Shown here: piece after piece, positions 47,639-56,592 of the stretch
Layout of the letters: the number at the start of each line of letters is the position of its first letter
Position numbering within the stretch: the first letter of the stretch is position 1
Assembly (NCBI GenBank): GCA_020848095.1
Contig: JADLAT010000005.1
Coordinates: 1-64,000, forward strand
Reading direction: 5' to 3'
DNA from: Alphaproteobacteria bacterium
Lineage (GTDB): Bacteria > Pseudomonadota > Alphaproteobacteria > Micavibrionales > Micavibrionaceae
Length of the DNA: 64,000 nucleotides
Notes under the pieces: model-generated
The model's database searches: none
Told to the model about the DNA's origin: nothing
What the model saw: the letters and a program-made list of their open reading frames with translations, nothing else
Made by a program: the position numbers and the translations under genes

Positions 47639-48535
47639 TTACAGGGTGTGGTTGTGGATTAGTAAATGAAATTCCGGTTTTTCGGGCCGGTAATGAATAT
47701 TGGAAGTTATTTCAAGATTTTCTATTTCTGATTGAAGACGCTGAAGGCGTTTTTTGCCGTCCTGGATTTGTTTTTCTTCTTTAGAAAAGCGCTCTATGAC
47801 ACCAGTGCTGAGTTTCTCTGTGTTTGTGCCGACCAGAAAACTTAGTTGAATGCCTTCTAGAAAAGCTGCGGCGGCCCCCAGACATTGGGAGATGTTTAGC
47901 ATTCTATCGTTTTTTTTCTGTACGGTGAACGTAAAGGTTGTTGCACGGCTGGAGCCTCGCAGGATAATTCCCAGTCTTCCTGTGTTATCAACGAAATGAG
48001 CGGACAGTGCCACATTGGAATCATATTCAATTTTAAGGGGTTCACCTGTCTCCATGAAAATTTTTTCTGCCATCGGGATCGCAAAATCGTATTCCAGATT
48101 ATTTTGGTGATCGCATCTTTCAATCATATCAAGAAAGGGGTGGCGTTTTCCCTTTGAAAAAATACATTTTCCATTGTGGTAGATCGCAACCCATCGATCC
48201 GGGTTGTATGTATGTTCATAATCATTAACGATGAGATGCCAGGCCTCTTCCCAATCATACCCCTCTTGACGGATGGAGAGGGGGCCTCCCTGATCGAAGG
48301 ATTGAATTATGCGTGCGAGCATGCGCACGGCGCTGTGCATGTTGTGTGTGCGAATGATAAAGGTTTCAGAAACTCTGTCTTCGCTATCGCGCAGCTCCGC
48401 GGCAATGCGGTTTGAAAGGGCTACGGTTGATGCGTTCTTCTTGTTACCCTTTTGCGGGGTGTAGATGACAAATCTTTCGCGGAGGAGGGTGGTGTTAAAT
48501 GCCTTCATGGTCTTTTTTGAAAGAAAGTTGCGCAT
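47639..48535 (-). CDS. Hypothetical protein (298 aa)
   Basis: This is a 298-residue soluble protein; ATG 48508, nine codons in, is another possible start. It is mixed alpha/beta. From about 225 to 275 there is a coiled coil (EEKQIQDGKKRLQRLQSEIE). Features seen are a NPDRWVAIYHNGKCIFSKGK hairpin and a Leu/Gly-rich block ISQCLGAAAAFLEGIQLS. I recognise no domain. It lies 115 bases upstream of the DUF1554 gene on the same strand. Confidence 0.6.
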   Translation of the reverse strand: MRNFLSKKTMKAFNTTLLRERFVIYTPQKGNKKNASTVALSNRIAAELRDSEDRVSETFIIRTHNMHSAVRMLARIIQSFDQGGPLSIRQEGYDWEEAWHLIVNDYEHTYNPDRWVAIYHNGKCIFSKGKRHPFLDMIERCDHQNNLEYDFAIPMAEKIFMETGEPLKIEYDSNVALSAHFVDNTGRLGIILRGSSRATTFTFTVQKKNDRMLNISQCLGAAAAFLEGIQLSFLVGTNTEKLSTGVIERFSKEEKQIQDGKKRLQRLQSEIENLEITSNIHYRPEKPEFHLLIHNHTL

Positions 48536-48615
48536 AAACGGTTGGAAATCCGTCCCCAGTGAAGCAAGCCTATCACAATGGATACCGCGCGCAAGCTGTA
48601 AGCTTCATGCCTTTG

Positions 48616-49149
48616 TTATGCGTATTGCGGGGTAGAAATATTAAAAGCATCGTATTCCCGTATGAGCATGGCAATGCTTTGTTCGATAAGGCGTTGCCGG
48701 ACTTGGCCATGGCCTCGTTTTTTGTTTTCTAAATCCGTGTCTTCGAAATGGTTGCAGATTGATTTATGTTCACCCAGAGCAAAACTGCCCTTACCTTTGT
48801 TTTTCTCATTGCGGGCATTTGTGCGCTCTTCAAAAAGCGTGCTGGCGGCCTCGGCGGCATCGTCCAGCCCATAAGGGCCTACGGTAAAATCCGCGTAAGA
48901 AGTATTGAGCGTTTCATTGATGGCTTCTGAGAAGGCTGTACCGACAAGTGTTTCTAAAATCAGGCTTCCCAGAGATCCTTCGTAATCGGCGGCCGGTTTG
49001 AATTCCGGACGAAGTGAGATAAAAGAAGCGTTACAGCTGCTTTTATCGCTGGGCGAGGCCAGCTTGTAAAGTGCGTTGGCCAGTGCCTTGATTTTACCTT
49101 TTATATTGTTACGACGGAACGCATCTTTGAGCGCGCTTTGCTTGTCCAT
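48616..49149 (-). CDS. Hypothetical protein (177 aa)
   Basis: This is a 177-residue, mainly helical cytosolic protein with a Lys/Arg-rich N-terminus (KDAFRRNNIKGKIKALANAL). The central part is rich in Ala/Glu (GLDDAAEAASTLFEE), and a basic segment follows (ENKKRGHGQVRQRL). It has three cysteine or histidine residues near CNHFED. No family is recognised. It could be in one transcript with the next minus-strand gene (81 bases apart). Confidence 0.6.
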   Translation of the reverse strand: MDKQSALKDAFRRNNIKGKIKALANALYKLASPSDKSSCNASFISLRPEFKPAADYEGSLGSLILETLVGTAFSEAINETLNTSYADFTVGPYGLDDAAEAASTLFEERTNARNEKNKGKGSFALGEHKSICNHFEDTDLENKKRGHGQVRQRLIEQSIAMLIREYDAFNISTPQYA

Positions 49150-49464
49150 CTCCCTGATCCCTCTTTTTTTCTTTGAGTGTACGGGGGGAGGGGTAAATAT
49201 TCGCTTAACGGCGCTTAGCGCTGATTTCAGGCTTTTCTATTTATTGTTATAAAATAAGACGTTCATGCTAAAAATAATGATTTTTTGCTTGCTGATGACT
49301 ATAAAAAATATTTTTTATTTTATGAGCGTGTCAATGAACCAAAATCTATGAGCAGATTTTAGTGCAATGGTCATGTGAGAGGGATCTTGTGTGTTTAGAG
49401 CTTTTTCAATACCGAAAGGGGCGCATAAAGGCGCGGCACTCGTATTGGTTTAAAGGGTTTGTAT
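49150..49464. other. Intergenic stretch, A+T-rich
   Basis: This 315-base gap between two minus-strand genes holds no convincing gene. It is A+T-rich (for example around 49240-49325). An imperfect hairpin with arms CAATAC (49407-49412) and GTATTG (49442-49447) encloses GC-rich repeats and may be a weak terminator or regulatory stem before the 177-residue gene. Nothing else stands out. Confidence 0.5.
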
Positions 49465-50220
49465 TTATTTAATCATGGCTTGCGCGTTAACGCTCAGCGT
49501 GATTTCTGACTGCCCTGCGGCGGCGACAGGCGCAGCCATCTCCATTTTGGCATCCATTGCCATGCCGCGTGCCATCATCATAGGCTGCGGCGCGTAACCG
49601 CCAATGTCCACATTGATATTCAGGAGACTCACTTTGGTTTTATCAAGCGCGCTGGCCGTTCGCTGGGCCTTGGCTTTGAGCTTTGTGATGGCGGCCTCTA
49701 GAAGATTATTTTGTGTTTCTTCTAAAAGCTCCGGCGAGACCATGTAAGAGAGATTTGTTACATTCATGCCCATTTCCTGCAGAACTCCGGTCAGTTTTAA
49801 GAGGTCATCCGGTGCTTTGCTTTTGAGCATCAAGCCTTGTGAGCCACGCCACTCGCGGATAATTTCGGGTTTTTCTCCGGTTTTTAGGGGGCGTGGGTCG
49901 GGATTATAGTCGTGAGGGTAAACGTGGTAACTCTGGGTGGAGGCTTTAACCGTCTTTACGGTATTGGCCGCATTAAGGGCCTTGGTCATAATCGTATTTA
50001 TTTCATTTTGTAATGCTTTGGCATCGGTGTTTTTGGTTTCAATCGATAAATTGGCAACCAGAAGGTCTTGGTCAACCTCAACACGCTCTGTTGCTGAAAG
50101 GGATACAAGCGTGGCGCCTTCGGGGATATCCAGCAACGTATTGAAATCCTGAGATTTTGCGGGCGTTAAATGGAATAAATTTGCCAAAGTTAAGAGAATA
50201 AGAGCAAAAGGGCGATTCAT
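49465..50220 (-). CDS. SIMPL-domain (DUF541) periplasmic protein
   Basis: This is a 251-residue exported protein with a signal peptide (PFALILLTLANLFHLTPAKS). From about 35 to 245 it forms a SIMPL/DUF541 domain: ISLSATERVEVDQDLLVANL-type opening, an internal Trp-Arg-Gly motif (REWRGSQGLML), the GMNVTNLSYMVSPE block and a final strand EITLSVNAQAMIK. Met-rich segment PMMMARGMAMDAKMEM is unusual. Proteins of this family lie in the periplasm or outer membrane and are linked to oxidative or envelope stress in some species; the biochemical function is unknown. Confidence 0.88.
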   Translation of the reverse strand: MNRPFALILLTLANLFHLTPAKSQDFNTLLDIPEGATLVSLSATERVEVDQDLLVANLSIETKNTDAKALQNEINTIMTKALNAANTVKTVKASTQSYHVYPHDYNPDPRPLKTGEKPEIIREWRGSQGLMLKSKAPDDLLKLTGVLQEMGMNVTNLSYMVSPELLEETQNNLLEAAITKLKAKAQRTASALDKTKVSLLNINVDIGGYAPQPMMMARGMAMDAKMEMAAPVAAAGQSEITLSVNAQAMIK

Positions 50221-50264
50221 TTCGTTTTTTCCTTATGTCAAAATTTCTGAGGTGGATCATCAAT

Positions 50265-50669
50265 TCAAGAGGGTTTGATCCATTCCAATATTGCCGGATT
50301 TTCACTGTGTGTACGAATTTGCGGGTATTTTTGGGTTACGGGGTACTGCCCCGGATTTACAAAGAAGTAAGTACAGGCGCTTTGCCCATCTTTTAGTGAG
50401 ATATCGCGCCGTTTGTAGCCCGTCCCCTCATAAGCATCGAGGCGTGCGAGCAGGTCGTCATCAACATCGTAAATCTCCCCCAGGACCCCTGCGTTTCCGC
50501 CGGCTATGAGCGCGGGATAGGGGGCGGTGGCGTCTTCGTCGAGCACAGCCATAAGCGTATAAACATTGTCTGCTGTCTGTGTGGACGCGATAAAGCGCGC
50601 GCTTTGCATATGCCGCGCATGGGAGCCAAAACCCTTTTTAAGATTTCCGTACACAAAAATAAGAGACAT
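50265..50669 (-). CDS. Gamma-glutamylcyclotransferase-family (AIG2-like) protein
   Basis: This is a 134-residue protein with the compact GGCT fold. The substrate-loop motif YGNLKKG (7-13) is a version of the usual YGSLxxG. The catalytic Glu is in LDAYEGTGYKR (about Glu80). The family forms 5-oxoproline from gamma-glutamyl amines or peptides; the exact substrate cannot be told. It lies 45 bases upstream of the SIMPL gene on the same strand. Confidence 0.88.
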   Translation of the reverse strand: MSLIFVYGNLKKGFGSHARHMQSARFIASTQTADNVYTLMAVLDEDATAPYPALIAGGNAGVLGEIYDVDDDLLARLDAYEGTGYKRRDISLKDGQSACTYFFVNPGQYPVTQKYPQIRTHSENPAILEWIKPS

Positions 50670-50740
50670 ACCTATCTTTATAGCGCAGAAGGAGGTTTTA
50701 GGCTAGAGGCAGGATAAAAAAGGATGCGGCGAGAATCGCT

Positions 50741-51019
50741 TTAGCTTGAAAAATTAAACAGGCTGCCCCGACTTACTGGCTTTATGGAGGATGGGTTTTT
50801 GGCCGCTATAAAGCTGTCTAGTGTCGTTTTGGCTGCGCGTGCATCTTCAAGGTCGTTCACAAGTTGGGCCGCCTTTGCAAGAATGTTGCGGCTTATAAGG
50901 TGGTTTTGGTAGTCCTTGTTCCAGCCAAGATACGGGTTTCCGAAGCGCAAAGGGGTGCGCCCATTGCCAAAAAGGGCGGTGGAGAGCTGCAGGCCTGTTG
51001 TAAAGCTGTTGATCGCCAT
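50741..51019 (-). CDS. Hypothetical protein (92 aa)
   Basis: This is a 92-residue protein with a Gly/Thr-rich N-terminal part (TTGLQLSTALFGNGRTPLRF) and a helical part at 38-70 (NILAKAAQLVNDLEDARAAK). It has no signal peptide, although the N-terminus is weakly hydrophobic. The start ATG at 51019 has no strong ribosome site. The stop is followed by an intergenic gap before the GGCT gene. Nothing is recognised. Confidence 0.55.
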   Translation of the reverse strand: MAINSFTTGLQLSTALFGNGRTPLRFGNPYLGWNKDYQNHLISRNILAKAAQLVNDLEDARAAKTTLDSFIAAKNPSSIKPVSRGSLFNFSS

Positions 51020-51117
51020 TCTATTTCACTTATACGGCCCTGTTTTTAAAGGGGCCTATGCACCAGTGTTCATTATAGCACGATGTTTGACGAAAGGAAA
51101 AATATCGGTGATGGCTT

Positions 51118-51996
51118 TTATTGCGGTAAATCTTTTTGGCTTATAAAGAAGACCTCATCGGTGCTGTTTTCCGTTTCCAGCCATGAGAACGCTGTATCCG
51201 GGTAAGCGGAAACAAGGTCAGGGCCGCAGCGCCCAAGTTCGCAGAGCAGCATGCCGTCTTCTGTGAGAAAGCTTGAAGCGTTTTCTATGATTTTTTTGAC
51301 TAAAGTGAGGCCGTCCGGGCCGCCATCAAGGGCGAGGGCTGGCTCGGCCCTGAATTCGGGCGTTAAGGTCGTCATGCCCTCTTTGTCAACGTAAGGGGGG
51401 TTGGTGATGATAAGATCATATTTCGTGCTTTTAGGCAGGGCCGTGAAAAGATCGCTTTTGAAGAGTTTTACGCGGTTTGAAAGGCCGTAATCTTCTATAT
51501 TGCGCTGTGCCACCGCCAAAGCCTCCTTAGAGAGGTCAGCGGCATCAACCGTTGATTTGGGCCAGATCTGCGCGGCTACTATGGCCAGGCAGGCCGAGCC
51601 GGTACACAGGTCCAAAATACGGGTGGGGGATTCGATAACAGGGGAATCGTCCCCGCACAGGATTTCTGCAATAAAAGAGCGCGGTACAATTACCCGCTCA
51701 TCGACGTAAAAAGGAAAGCCTTGAATATAGGCCTTGTTGACGAGATAGCTTGCAGGCTTGCGGGTTCGGATACGGGTTTGGAAGATTTCGAGAATTTTGG
51801 CATGCTCTTCTTCTGTGAGTTTTGCCTGCCAGAAGGCCTCAAGATGTTCTGCGGATAATTGCAGGGTTTCAAGGGCCAGAAAACACGCCTCATCAAAGGC
51901 GTTGTCGGTGCCGTGACCGTAAGAAAGATTTGCTTTTTGGAACTCTGTCGTTCCATAGCGAATCAAATCGCATAGCGTGGTGAGGGTGTGGAACAT
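51118..51996 (-). CDS. prmB: Ribosomal protein L3 N5-glutamine methyltransferase
   Basis: This is a SAM-dependent methyltransferase of 292 residues that modifies a Gln of ribosomal protein L3. Motifs include DLCTGSACLAI (129-139, SAM-binding), NPPY (199-202), which contacts the target Gln, and the PrmB-type IVPRSFIAEIL (about 103-113). The last motif and the length favour PrmB over PrmC (release-factor methyltransferase), though the two are close relatives. Confidence 0.85.
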   Translation of the reverse strand: MFHTLTTLCDLIRYGTTEFQKANLSYGHGTDNAFDEACFLALETLQLSAEHLEAFWQAKLTEEEHAKILEIFQTRIRTRKPASYLVNKAYIQGFPFYVDERVIVPRSFIAEILCGDDSPVIESPTRILDLCTGSACLAIVAAQIWPKSTVDAADLSKEALAVAQRNIEDYGLSNRVKLFKSDLFTALPKSTKYDLIITNPPYVDKEGMTTLTPEFRAEPALALDGGPDGLTLVKKIIENASSFLTEDGMLLCELGRCGPDLVSAYPDTAFSWLETENSTDEVFFISQKDLPQ

Positions 51997-52049
51997 GAGG
52001 GCCTCTCTTTGCAGGGTGAATACGCAGCATTTAGATTCGGTAAGTTGTC

Positions 52050-53429
52050 CTATACCTTCTTTATGATGGCGCCGCAGCCTTCGAGTTTCTCAACAATGCG
52101 TTCGTAGCCGCGCTCAAGGTGGTAAATGCGATTGATGGTCGTTTCACCTTCTGCCACAAGCCCGGCTAAAACGAGGGCAACGGAAGCCCGTAAATCTGTG
52201 GCCATTACCTCTGCGCCAGTTAATTTCTCTACCCCCCGGACAATGGCAGAATGGCCATGTACGGTGATATCCGCGCCCATGCGCGCCAGTTCAGGCACAT
52301 GCATGAAACGGTTTTCGAAAATTGTTTCCGTTATCAGCCCTGCTCCCTCACACAGCGTTAGCATTGCCATAAACTGTGCTTGCAGATCGGTCGGGAAGCC
52401 GGGGTGCGGTTCCGTCATGATGTCTATGCCCTTCAAGCGCCGATCTGGGGTGCGGGCAACGAGGATATCATTGCCAAGCTGTTCAACGGTAACGCCAGTG
52501 TGAGTCAGGTGTGCCGCTGCGGCGCTTAAATGCTCAAGCCGGGCATTTTTAAGCAGAATTTCACCCCCGGTCATGGCGGCGGCAACCATATATGTTCCGG
52601 TTTCGATACGATCAGGAACGATACTGTGATGCGCACCATTTAAGCTGCTTACGCCTTCGATACGGATCGTATCGGTTCCTAATCCGTCTATTTTGGCGCC
52701 CATTTTTATGAGGCATTCTCCGAGATCGACAATCTCGGGCTCCCGCGCGGCATTGGCCAGTATGGTTGTTCCGCGCGCCAGTGTTGCGGCCATCATCAAA
52801 TTCTCTGTTGCACCGACAGAGACCTTGGGGAAAAGGATTTTGGCGCCGTTTAAGCCGCCAGCCGGGGCTTGGGCATTGATATAGCCTTCCTCCAGCGTGA
52901 TGGTGGCGCCCATTTCCTCTAATCCTTGAATATGCAAATCAACGGGGCGCGTGCCGATGGCACAGCCGCCCGGAAGGCTGACTTTTGCATGACCGAAGCG
53001 AGCGAGAAGAGGGCCGAGAACCAAAATAGAGCCACGCATCTTGCGGACGATATCGTAAGGTGCGGTTTGTGTGTGTATGGGGCGGGCATTGATCGCCATG
53101 GCGTTATGGCTGTGGCTGATTGTGCAGCCGAGATATTCCAAAAGCTCCGTTTGCGATTGCATATCGCGCAAGGTGTTGGGGCTGTTTTCAAAATGCATGG
53201 ATTGGTCGGTTAAAAGCGATGCACACATAAGCTTAAGCGCCGCGTTTTTTGCGCCGCTTATAGGAATTTCTCCGCGCAGGGGCATTCCGCCCGTAACCTT
53301 GATTTTATCAAGGCTCGACGGGCGGGCGGCAGATTCTTCCTGAGTGGTGAGATCAGAGGCGGGGAAGTGTGACGCCGCGCTGTCCCATGTATTTTCCTGA
53401 TCGATCTGCGTAACTGGTTTCACAAGCAC
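52050..53429 (-). CDS. murA: UDP-N-acetylglucosamine 1-carboxyvinyltransferase
   Basis: MurA transfers enolpyruvate from PEP to UDP-GlcNAc, the first committed step of peptidoglycan synthesis. The catalytic Cys (fosfomycin target) is in [11 protein letters not shown] (Cys156 in this numbering) and the active-site Lys in SGAKNAALK (Lys61). The best available start in frame is GTG at 53429, which adds about 40 residues before the normal beginning ([14 protein letters not shown]). This extension overlaps the dcd 3' end by 77 bases. No ATG, GTG or TTG within the frame brings the start closer, so either the overlap is real or a rare start is used. Confidence 0.93.
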   Translation of the reverse strand: MLVKPVTQIDQENTWDSAASHFPASDLTTQEESAARPSSLDKIKVTGGMPLRGEIPISGAKNAALKLMCASLLTDQSMHFENSPNTLRDMQSQTELLEYLGCTISHSHNAMAINARPIHTQTAPYDIVRKMRGSILVLGPLLARFGHAKVSLPGGCAIGTRPVDLHIQGLEEMGATITLEEGYINAQAPAGGLNGAKILFPKVSVGATENLMMAATLARGTTILANAAREPEIVDLGECLIKMGAKIDGLGTDTIRIEGVSSLNGAHHSIVPDRIETGTYMVAAAMTGGEILLKNARLEHLSAAAAHLTHTGVTVEQLGNDILVARTPDRRLKGIDIMTEPHPGFPTDLQAQFMAMLTLCEGAGLITETIFENRFMHVPELARMGADITVHGHSAIVRGVEKLTGAEVMATDLRASVALVLAGLVAEGETTINRIYHLERGYERIVEKLEGCGAIIKKV

Positions 53430-54069
53430 TGCTTCCTTTAAAGAATAAAAACTGGGCTATCCCCTCATTGGCGTAAACGCGTGCGGGAAGAGGGGTTGTA
53501 TTTGAAATCTCCAGTGTTACATGGCCTTCCCAGCCCGGTTCCAGTGGCGTGACGTTCACAATCAAGCCGCAACGTGCGTAGGTGCTTTTGCCGAGGCAAA
53601 TAACCAGCACGTCCTGCGGGATTTTAAAATACTCAACCGTATGCGTCAAAACGAAGCTGTTGGGAGGTATTACGCAAATATCAGTGGTTCTGTCAACAAA
53701 ACTCTGTGCCGAGAAGTCCTTGGGATCAACCAGAGCGTTGTCTATATTGGTAAAAATCTTGAAATCCGCCGCGCATCGCGCATCATATCCGTAGGATGAG
53801 AGGCCATAAGAGATAACGCCGTCGCGTTTTTGTTTTTCGACAAATGGCTCAATCATGCCCTTTTCCTTGGCGAGTTCGCGGATCTGGTGATCGGCGAGCA
53901 GACCGGGCGCATTAAGGGCAGAGGCTTGTGCAGGCTCTATCAAGGTGGTTTTTGTGGGGCCTTCATAGGCGAGAACCCCTGTGCGGTCCGTGGGCGGTGC
54001 CAGGTTTGTTGTGGAGCTGACGGGGGGGTCTTTTCTCATTCGATCCAGGAGGCTCATGTCTCTACGCAT
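53353..54069 (-). CDS. dcd: dCTP deaminase with N-terminal extension
   Basis: Dcd converts dCTP to dUTP on the way to dTTP. The core begins at about residue 55 ([19 protein letters not shown]), and the active-site motifs are [20 protein letters not shown] and HVTLEIS with the catalytic Glu. The 54-residue N-terminal extension contains no start codon near the core, so a start at ATG 54069 (or 54057) is needed. The start overlaps the end of the 46-residue gene by eight bases. The core length matches normal Dcd of about 185 residues. Confidence 0.93.
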   Translation of the reverse strand: MRRDMSLLDRMRKDPPVSSTTNLAPPTDRTGVLAYEGPTKTTLIEPAQASALNAPGLLADHQIRELAKEKGMIEPFVEKQKRDGVISYGLSSYGYDARCAADFKIFTNIDNALVDPKDFSAQSFVDRTTDICVIPPNSFVLTHTVEYFKIPQDVLVICLGKSTYARCGLIVNVTPLEPGWEGHVTLEISNTTPLPARVYANEGIAQFLFFKGSSACETSYADRSGKYMGQRGVTLPRL

Positions 54070-54202
54070 CTTTTTTATCTGTGTTTTGGGTTCGTGTTTT
54101 TTGTTGTTGCTTACGCTTTTTAAGGTTTTCTCTTAGCGCGGCAGCCCGTTTTTCTTCACGGGATATGATTTTTGGCTGTTTTTTGGGTTCTTGCTCTATC
54201 AT
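54062..54202 (-). CDS. Small basic protein (46 aa)
   Basis: This is a 46-residue highly basic protein: ATG 54202 to TAG at 54062. It begins [20 protein letters not shown] and ends [12 protein letters not shown]. One long Lys/Arg/Gln/Glu helix (about 15-36) fits the common small conserved proteins of Alphaproteobacteria with the pattern [18 protein letters not shown]. Its stop overlaps the dcd start (the dcd ATG lies in its last codons), which argues for real co-translation. It is too short for many gene finders. Function unknown; RNA or ribosome binding would fit the charge but is not shown. Confidence 0.65.
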   Translation of the reverse strand: MIEQEPKKQPKIISREEKRAAALRENLKKRKQQQKTRTQNTDKKDA

Positions 54203-54382
54203 GATATTATCGTTACAGACCTTAAACAAAGGTCTTTGAAAACGCCAGAAATTTTATATTTTGTCCGCTCCGCTTCTGTGGATGATGGAAGAAACTTAAA
54301 GAAAACGGCCTGTGCTTTTAAAACAGGCGTGACAGGGGGATAAATTTATTGTAGCTTCCACCCGCTTTTCTCTTTGGAAGAA

Positions 54383-54457
<75 letters not shown>

Positions 54458-54607
54458 TCGCAAACAAAGGGTTTTTCCGCTCTTTTGGTTAAAAAATTTG
54501 TTTTAATGCGAATTTTTTATGCACTTTAGGAGCTTTTTCCTCCCCCATAACTTTTTAGAGCCTTTATAAATATTTCAACCTCATCTGATTCATAGAAAAT
54601 TAAAATT

Positions 54608-56233
54608 ATGCTCCGTCACGTTAAACGCTTTCGCCTTACTCAAAACCCAAAAGCGGATATTTTATCCGGCTTGACGGTTGCCCTTGCTCTTGTTCCTGAA
54701 GCCATAGCGTTTGCCTTTGTTGCCAAGGTTGACCCTCTGGTGGGGCTTTATGCCGCGTTTTTCATGGGGTTTATCACATCTATCTTCGGTGGCCGAAGTG
54801 GCATGATTTCAGGTGCAACCGGCGCGACGGCCGTGGTGATGGTGGGGCTGGTGAGCCTATACGGGGTGGAGTATCTGTTTGCCGCCGTTTTGTTGTCAGG
54901 CCTATTGCAAATAACAGCCGGCGTTTTTCGTTTTGGTAAGTTTATTCGCCTTGTTCCCTATCCCGTTATGCTCGGGTTTGTGAACGGGCTGGCGATTGTT
55001 ATTTTTCTGGCTCAGCTTGGGCAGTTCAAAAGTGCAGTGCCCGGCGCTGATGCTGCTGCCGAAGGCGCGGAGGGTGGGTCTCATAGTGCTCTGGACGCGC
55101 TTTTTAGTGGTGGTTGGATGCATGGAACGGAAATGGTTCTTATGCTGGGGCTTACGGTTCTGACAATGGCTCTTATCTGGGGGCTTCCTAAAATTCCAAA
55201 GCTGGGCACATTATTGCCCGCGTCTCTCGTATCCATCATCGCGGTGTCTTTATTGGTGATTGGTCTTGATCTCGATACGAAAACCGTAGGCGATATGGCC
55301 AGTGTTGCCGGTGGTCTGCCTCAATTTCATATTCCTGCTGTGCCTTTTACTATGGAGACGCTCTATATTGTGTTTCCTGTGGCGCTTACTCTGGCGGGTA
55401 TTGGCCTTATTGAAAGCCTCCTGACGTTGACCCTTATTGATGAGATGACGGACACGCGCGGGCGAACATCTCAAGAATGTGTCGGACAGGGGATGGCTAA
55501 TACTGTGTGTGGCTTTTTTGGTGCGATGGGTGGTTGCGCGATGATCGGGCAATCGATGATCAATATAAAATCCGGCGGGCGTGGGCGTTTGTCCGGCATT
55601 ACCGCGGCGCTGGCTTTGCTGGCCTTTATTCTTTTTGCTTCTACCTGGATTGAGATGATTCCGCTGGCCGCGCTTACGGGGTTGATGATGATGGTGGTGA
55701 TTTCCACATTTGCATGGGCCTCAATGCGCATTATGCACAAAATCCCAACCGGGGATGCCTTTGTCATTCTTCTGGTTATGGTCATTACCGTGGTTCATGA
55801 TCTGGCGCTTGCCGTGATTGTCGGGGTAATTATCTCGGCGTTGATTTATGCGTGGAAGTCGGCGCATAACGTCTGGGTTACGGAAGGGTATAATGAGGAA
55901 GATGCTCATAAAATTTATAAGCTTCATGGGCCTTTGTTCTTTGGTTCTATCACCAAGTTTAAAAGCCTGTTTAATCCGGCCAATGATAAAGAAGACAATA
56001 TCGTTATTGATTTTGCCCACTCGCGGGTATGGGACCATTCCGCTTTAGAGGCTATAGATGCCGTCGCCATGAAGTATGCCGAAGCGGGCAAGCAGCTTCA
56101 TCTCGTTCACTTAAGTTCTGATTGTGCTTTATTGCTGAAAAAGGCAAAAGACATGGTGCGGATTAATACAATTGAGGATCCGCATTACGGTGTTTTGGTG
56201 GATTATACCCGCGTTCTCGGTCGTGAAGCGTAG
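54608..56233 (+). CDS. SulP-family anion transporter with STAS domain
   Basis: This is an inner-membrane SulP (SLC26) transporter of 541 residues. Residues 1-420 form the membrane domain; the opening LSGLTVALALVPEAIAFAFV and the GRSGMISGATGATAVV motif are typical. Residues about 435-535 form a STAS domain (IYKLHGPLFFGSITKFKSLF, and DFAHSRVWDHSALEAIDAV). Possible cargoes are sulfate, bicarbonate or dicarboxylates (as in DauA/YchM); the sequence does not decide. It ends just before the repeat island. Confidence 0.92.
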   Translation: MLRHVKRFRLTQNPKADILSGLTVALALVPEAIAFAFVAKVDPLVGLYAAFFMGFITSIFGGRSGMISGATGATAVVMVGLVSLYGVEYLFAAVLLSGLLQITAGVFRFGKFIRLVPYPVMLGFVNGLAIVIFLAQLGQFKSAVPGADAAAEGAEGGSHSALDALFSGGWMHGTEMVLMLGLTVLTMALIWGLPKIPKLGTLLPASLVSIIAVSLLVIGLDLDTKTVGDMASVAGGLPQFHIPAVPFTMETLYIVFPVALTLAGIGLIESLLTLTLIDEMTDTRGRTSQECVGQGMANTVCGFFGAMGGCAMIGQSMINIKSGGRGRLSGITAALALLAFILFASTWIEMIPLAALTGLMMMVVISTFAWASMRIMHKIPTGDAFVILLVMVITVVHDLALAVIVGVIISALIYAWKSAHNVWVTEGYNEEDAHKIYKLHGPLFFGSITKFKSLFNPANDKEDNIVIDFAHSRVWDHSALEAIDAVAMKYAEAGKQLHLVHLSSDCALLLKKAKDMVRINTIEDPHYGVLVDYTRVLGREA

Positions 56234-56401
56234 AACGGCACCTTCTTGGACTTTCTTGATTGTGCGTATCCAGGAATGGTAAAAAATCCTTCAAATTGGG
56301 ATATTCTTTATAATAGCTCTTTATTTGGCACTTTTTTCCAAGACATCACTAATCCTTCAATCTCCCACACAATTCCTAGCATACTAATTTCTGCCATACC
56401 A

Positions 56402-56525
56402 AAAATTTCACAACTGAGAGAAACGGGTATTTCGGCCTTAAAATCGGTACTTTCAGTAGTGTGGCGGCGCGGGATATCCGCGCAAAGGCCGCGGATTGCA
56501 GGCCTCACGGGCTGATTTCTCTCTG
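56402..56525 (+). repeat. 124-bp direct repeat, copy A
   Basis: This is one of two 124-base copies with about 80 % identity, counted by eye base for base. The first 30 bases (56402-56431) are identical to 58325-58354, and the last part (about 56492-56525) is nearly so; the central 20-30 bases diverge. Each copy begins ACTGAGAGAAA and closes with TTTCTCTCTG, so the ends form an inverted repeat (TGAGAGAAA against TTTCTCTC). The GC-rich middle could form internal stems. It looks like a small mobile or recombination-associated repeat. Confidence 0.85.
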
Positions 56526-56592
56526 GTTATCTGTCCCATAATTATTCCCTCCGTAGCTGGCTATACTCTACACCAGTACATCGCGGGACTAA

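Noticed and set aside
56308..56508. Minus-strand frame of 66 residues through repeat copy A
   Set aside because: The corresponding frame in copy B is broken by stops, so the frame is not kept by selection.
56246..56515. Plus-strand frame of 89 residues before the recombinase fragment
   Set aside because: Its second half is a translation of repeat copy A and its first half has no ribosome site or protein-like composition.
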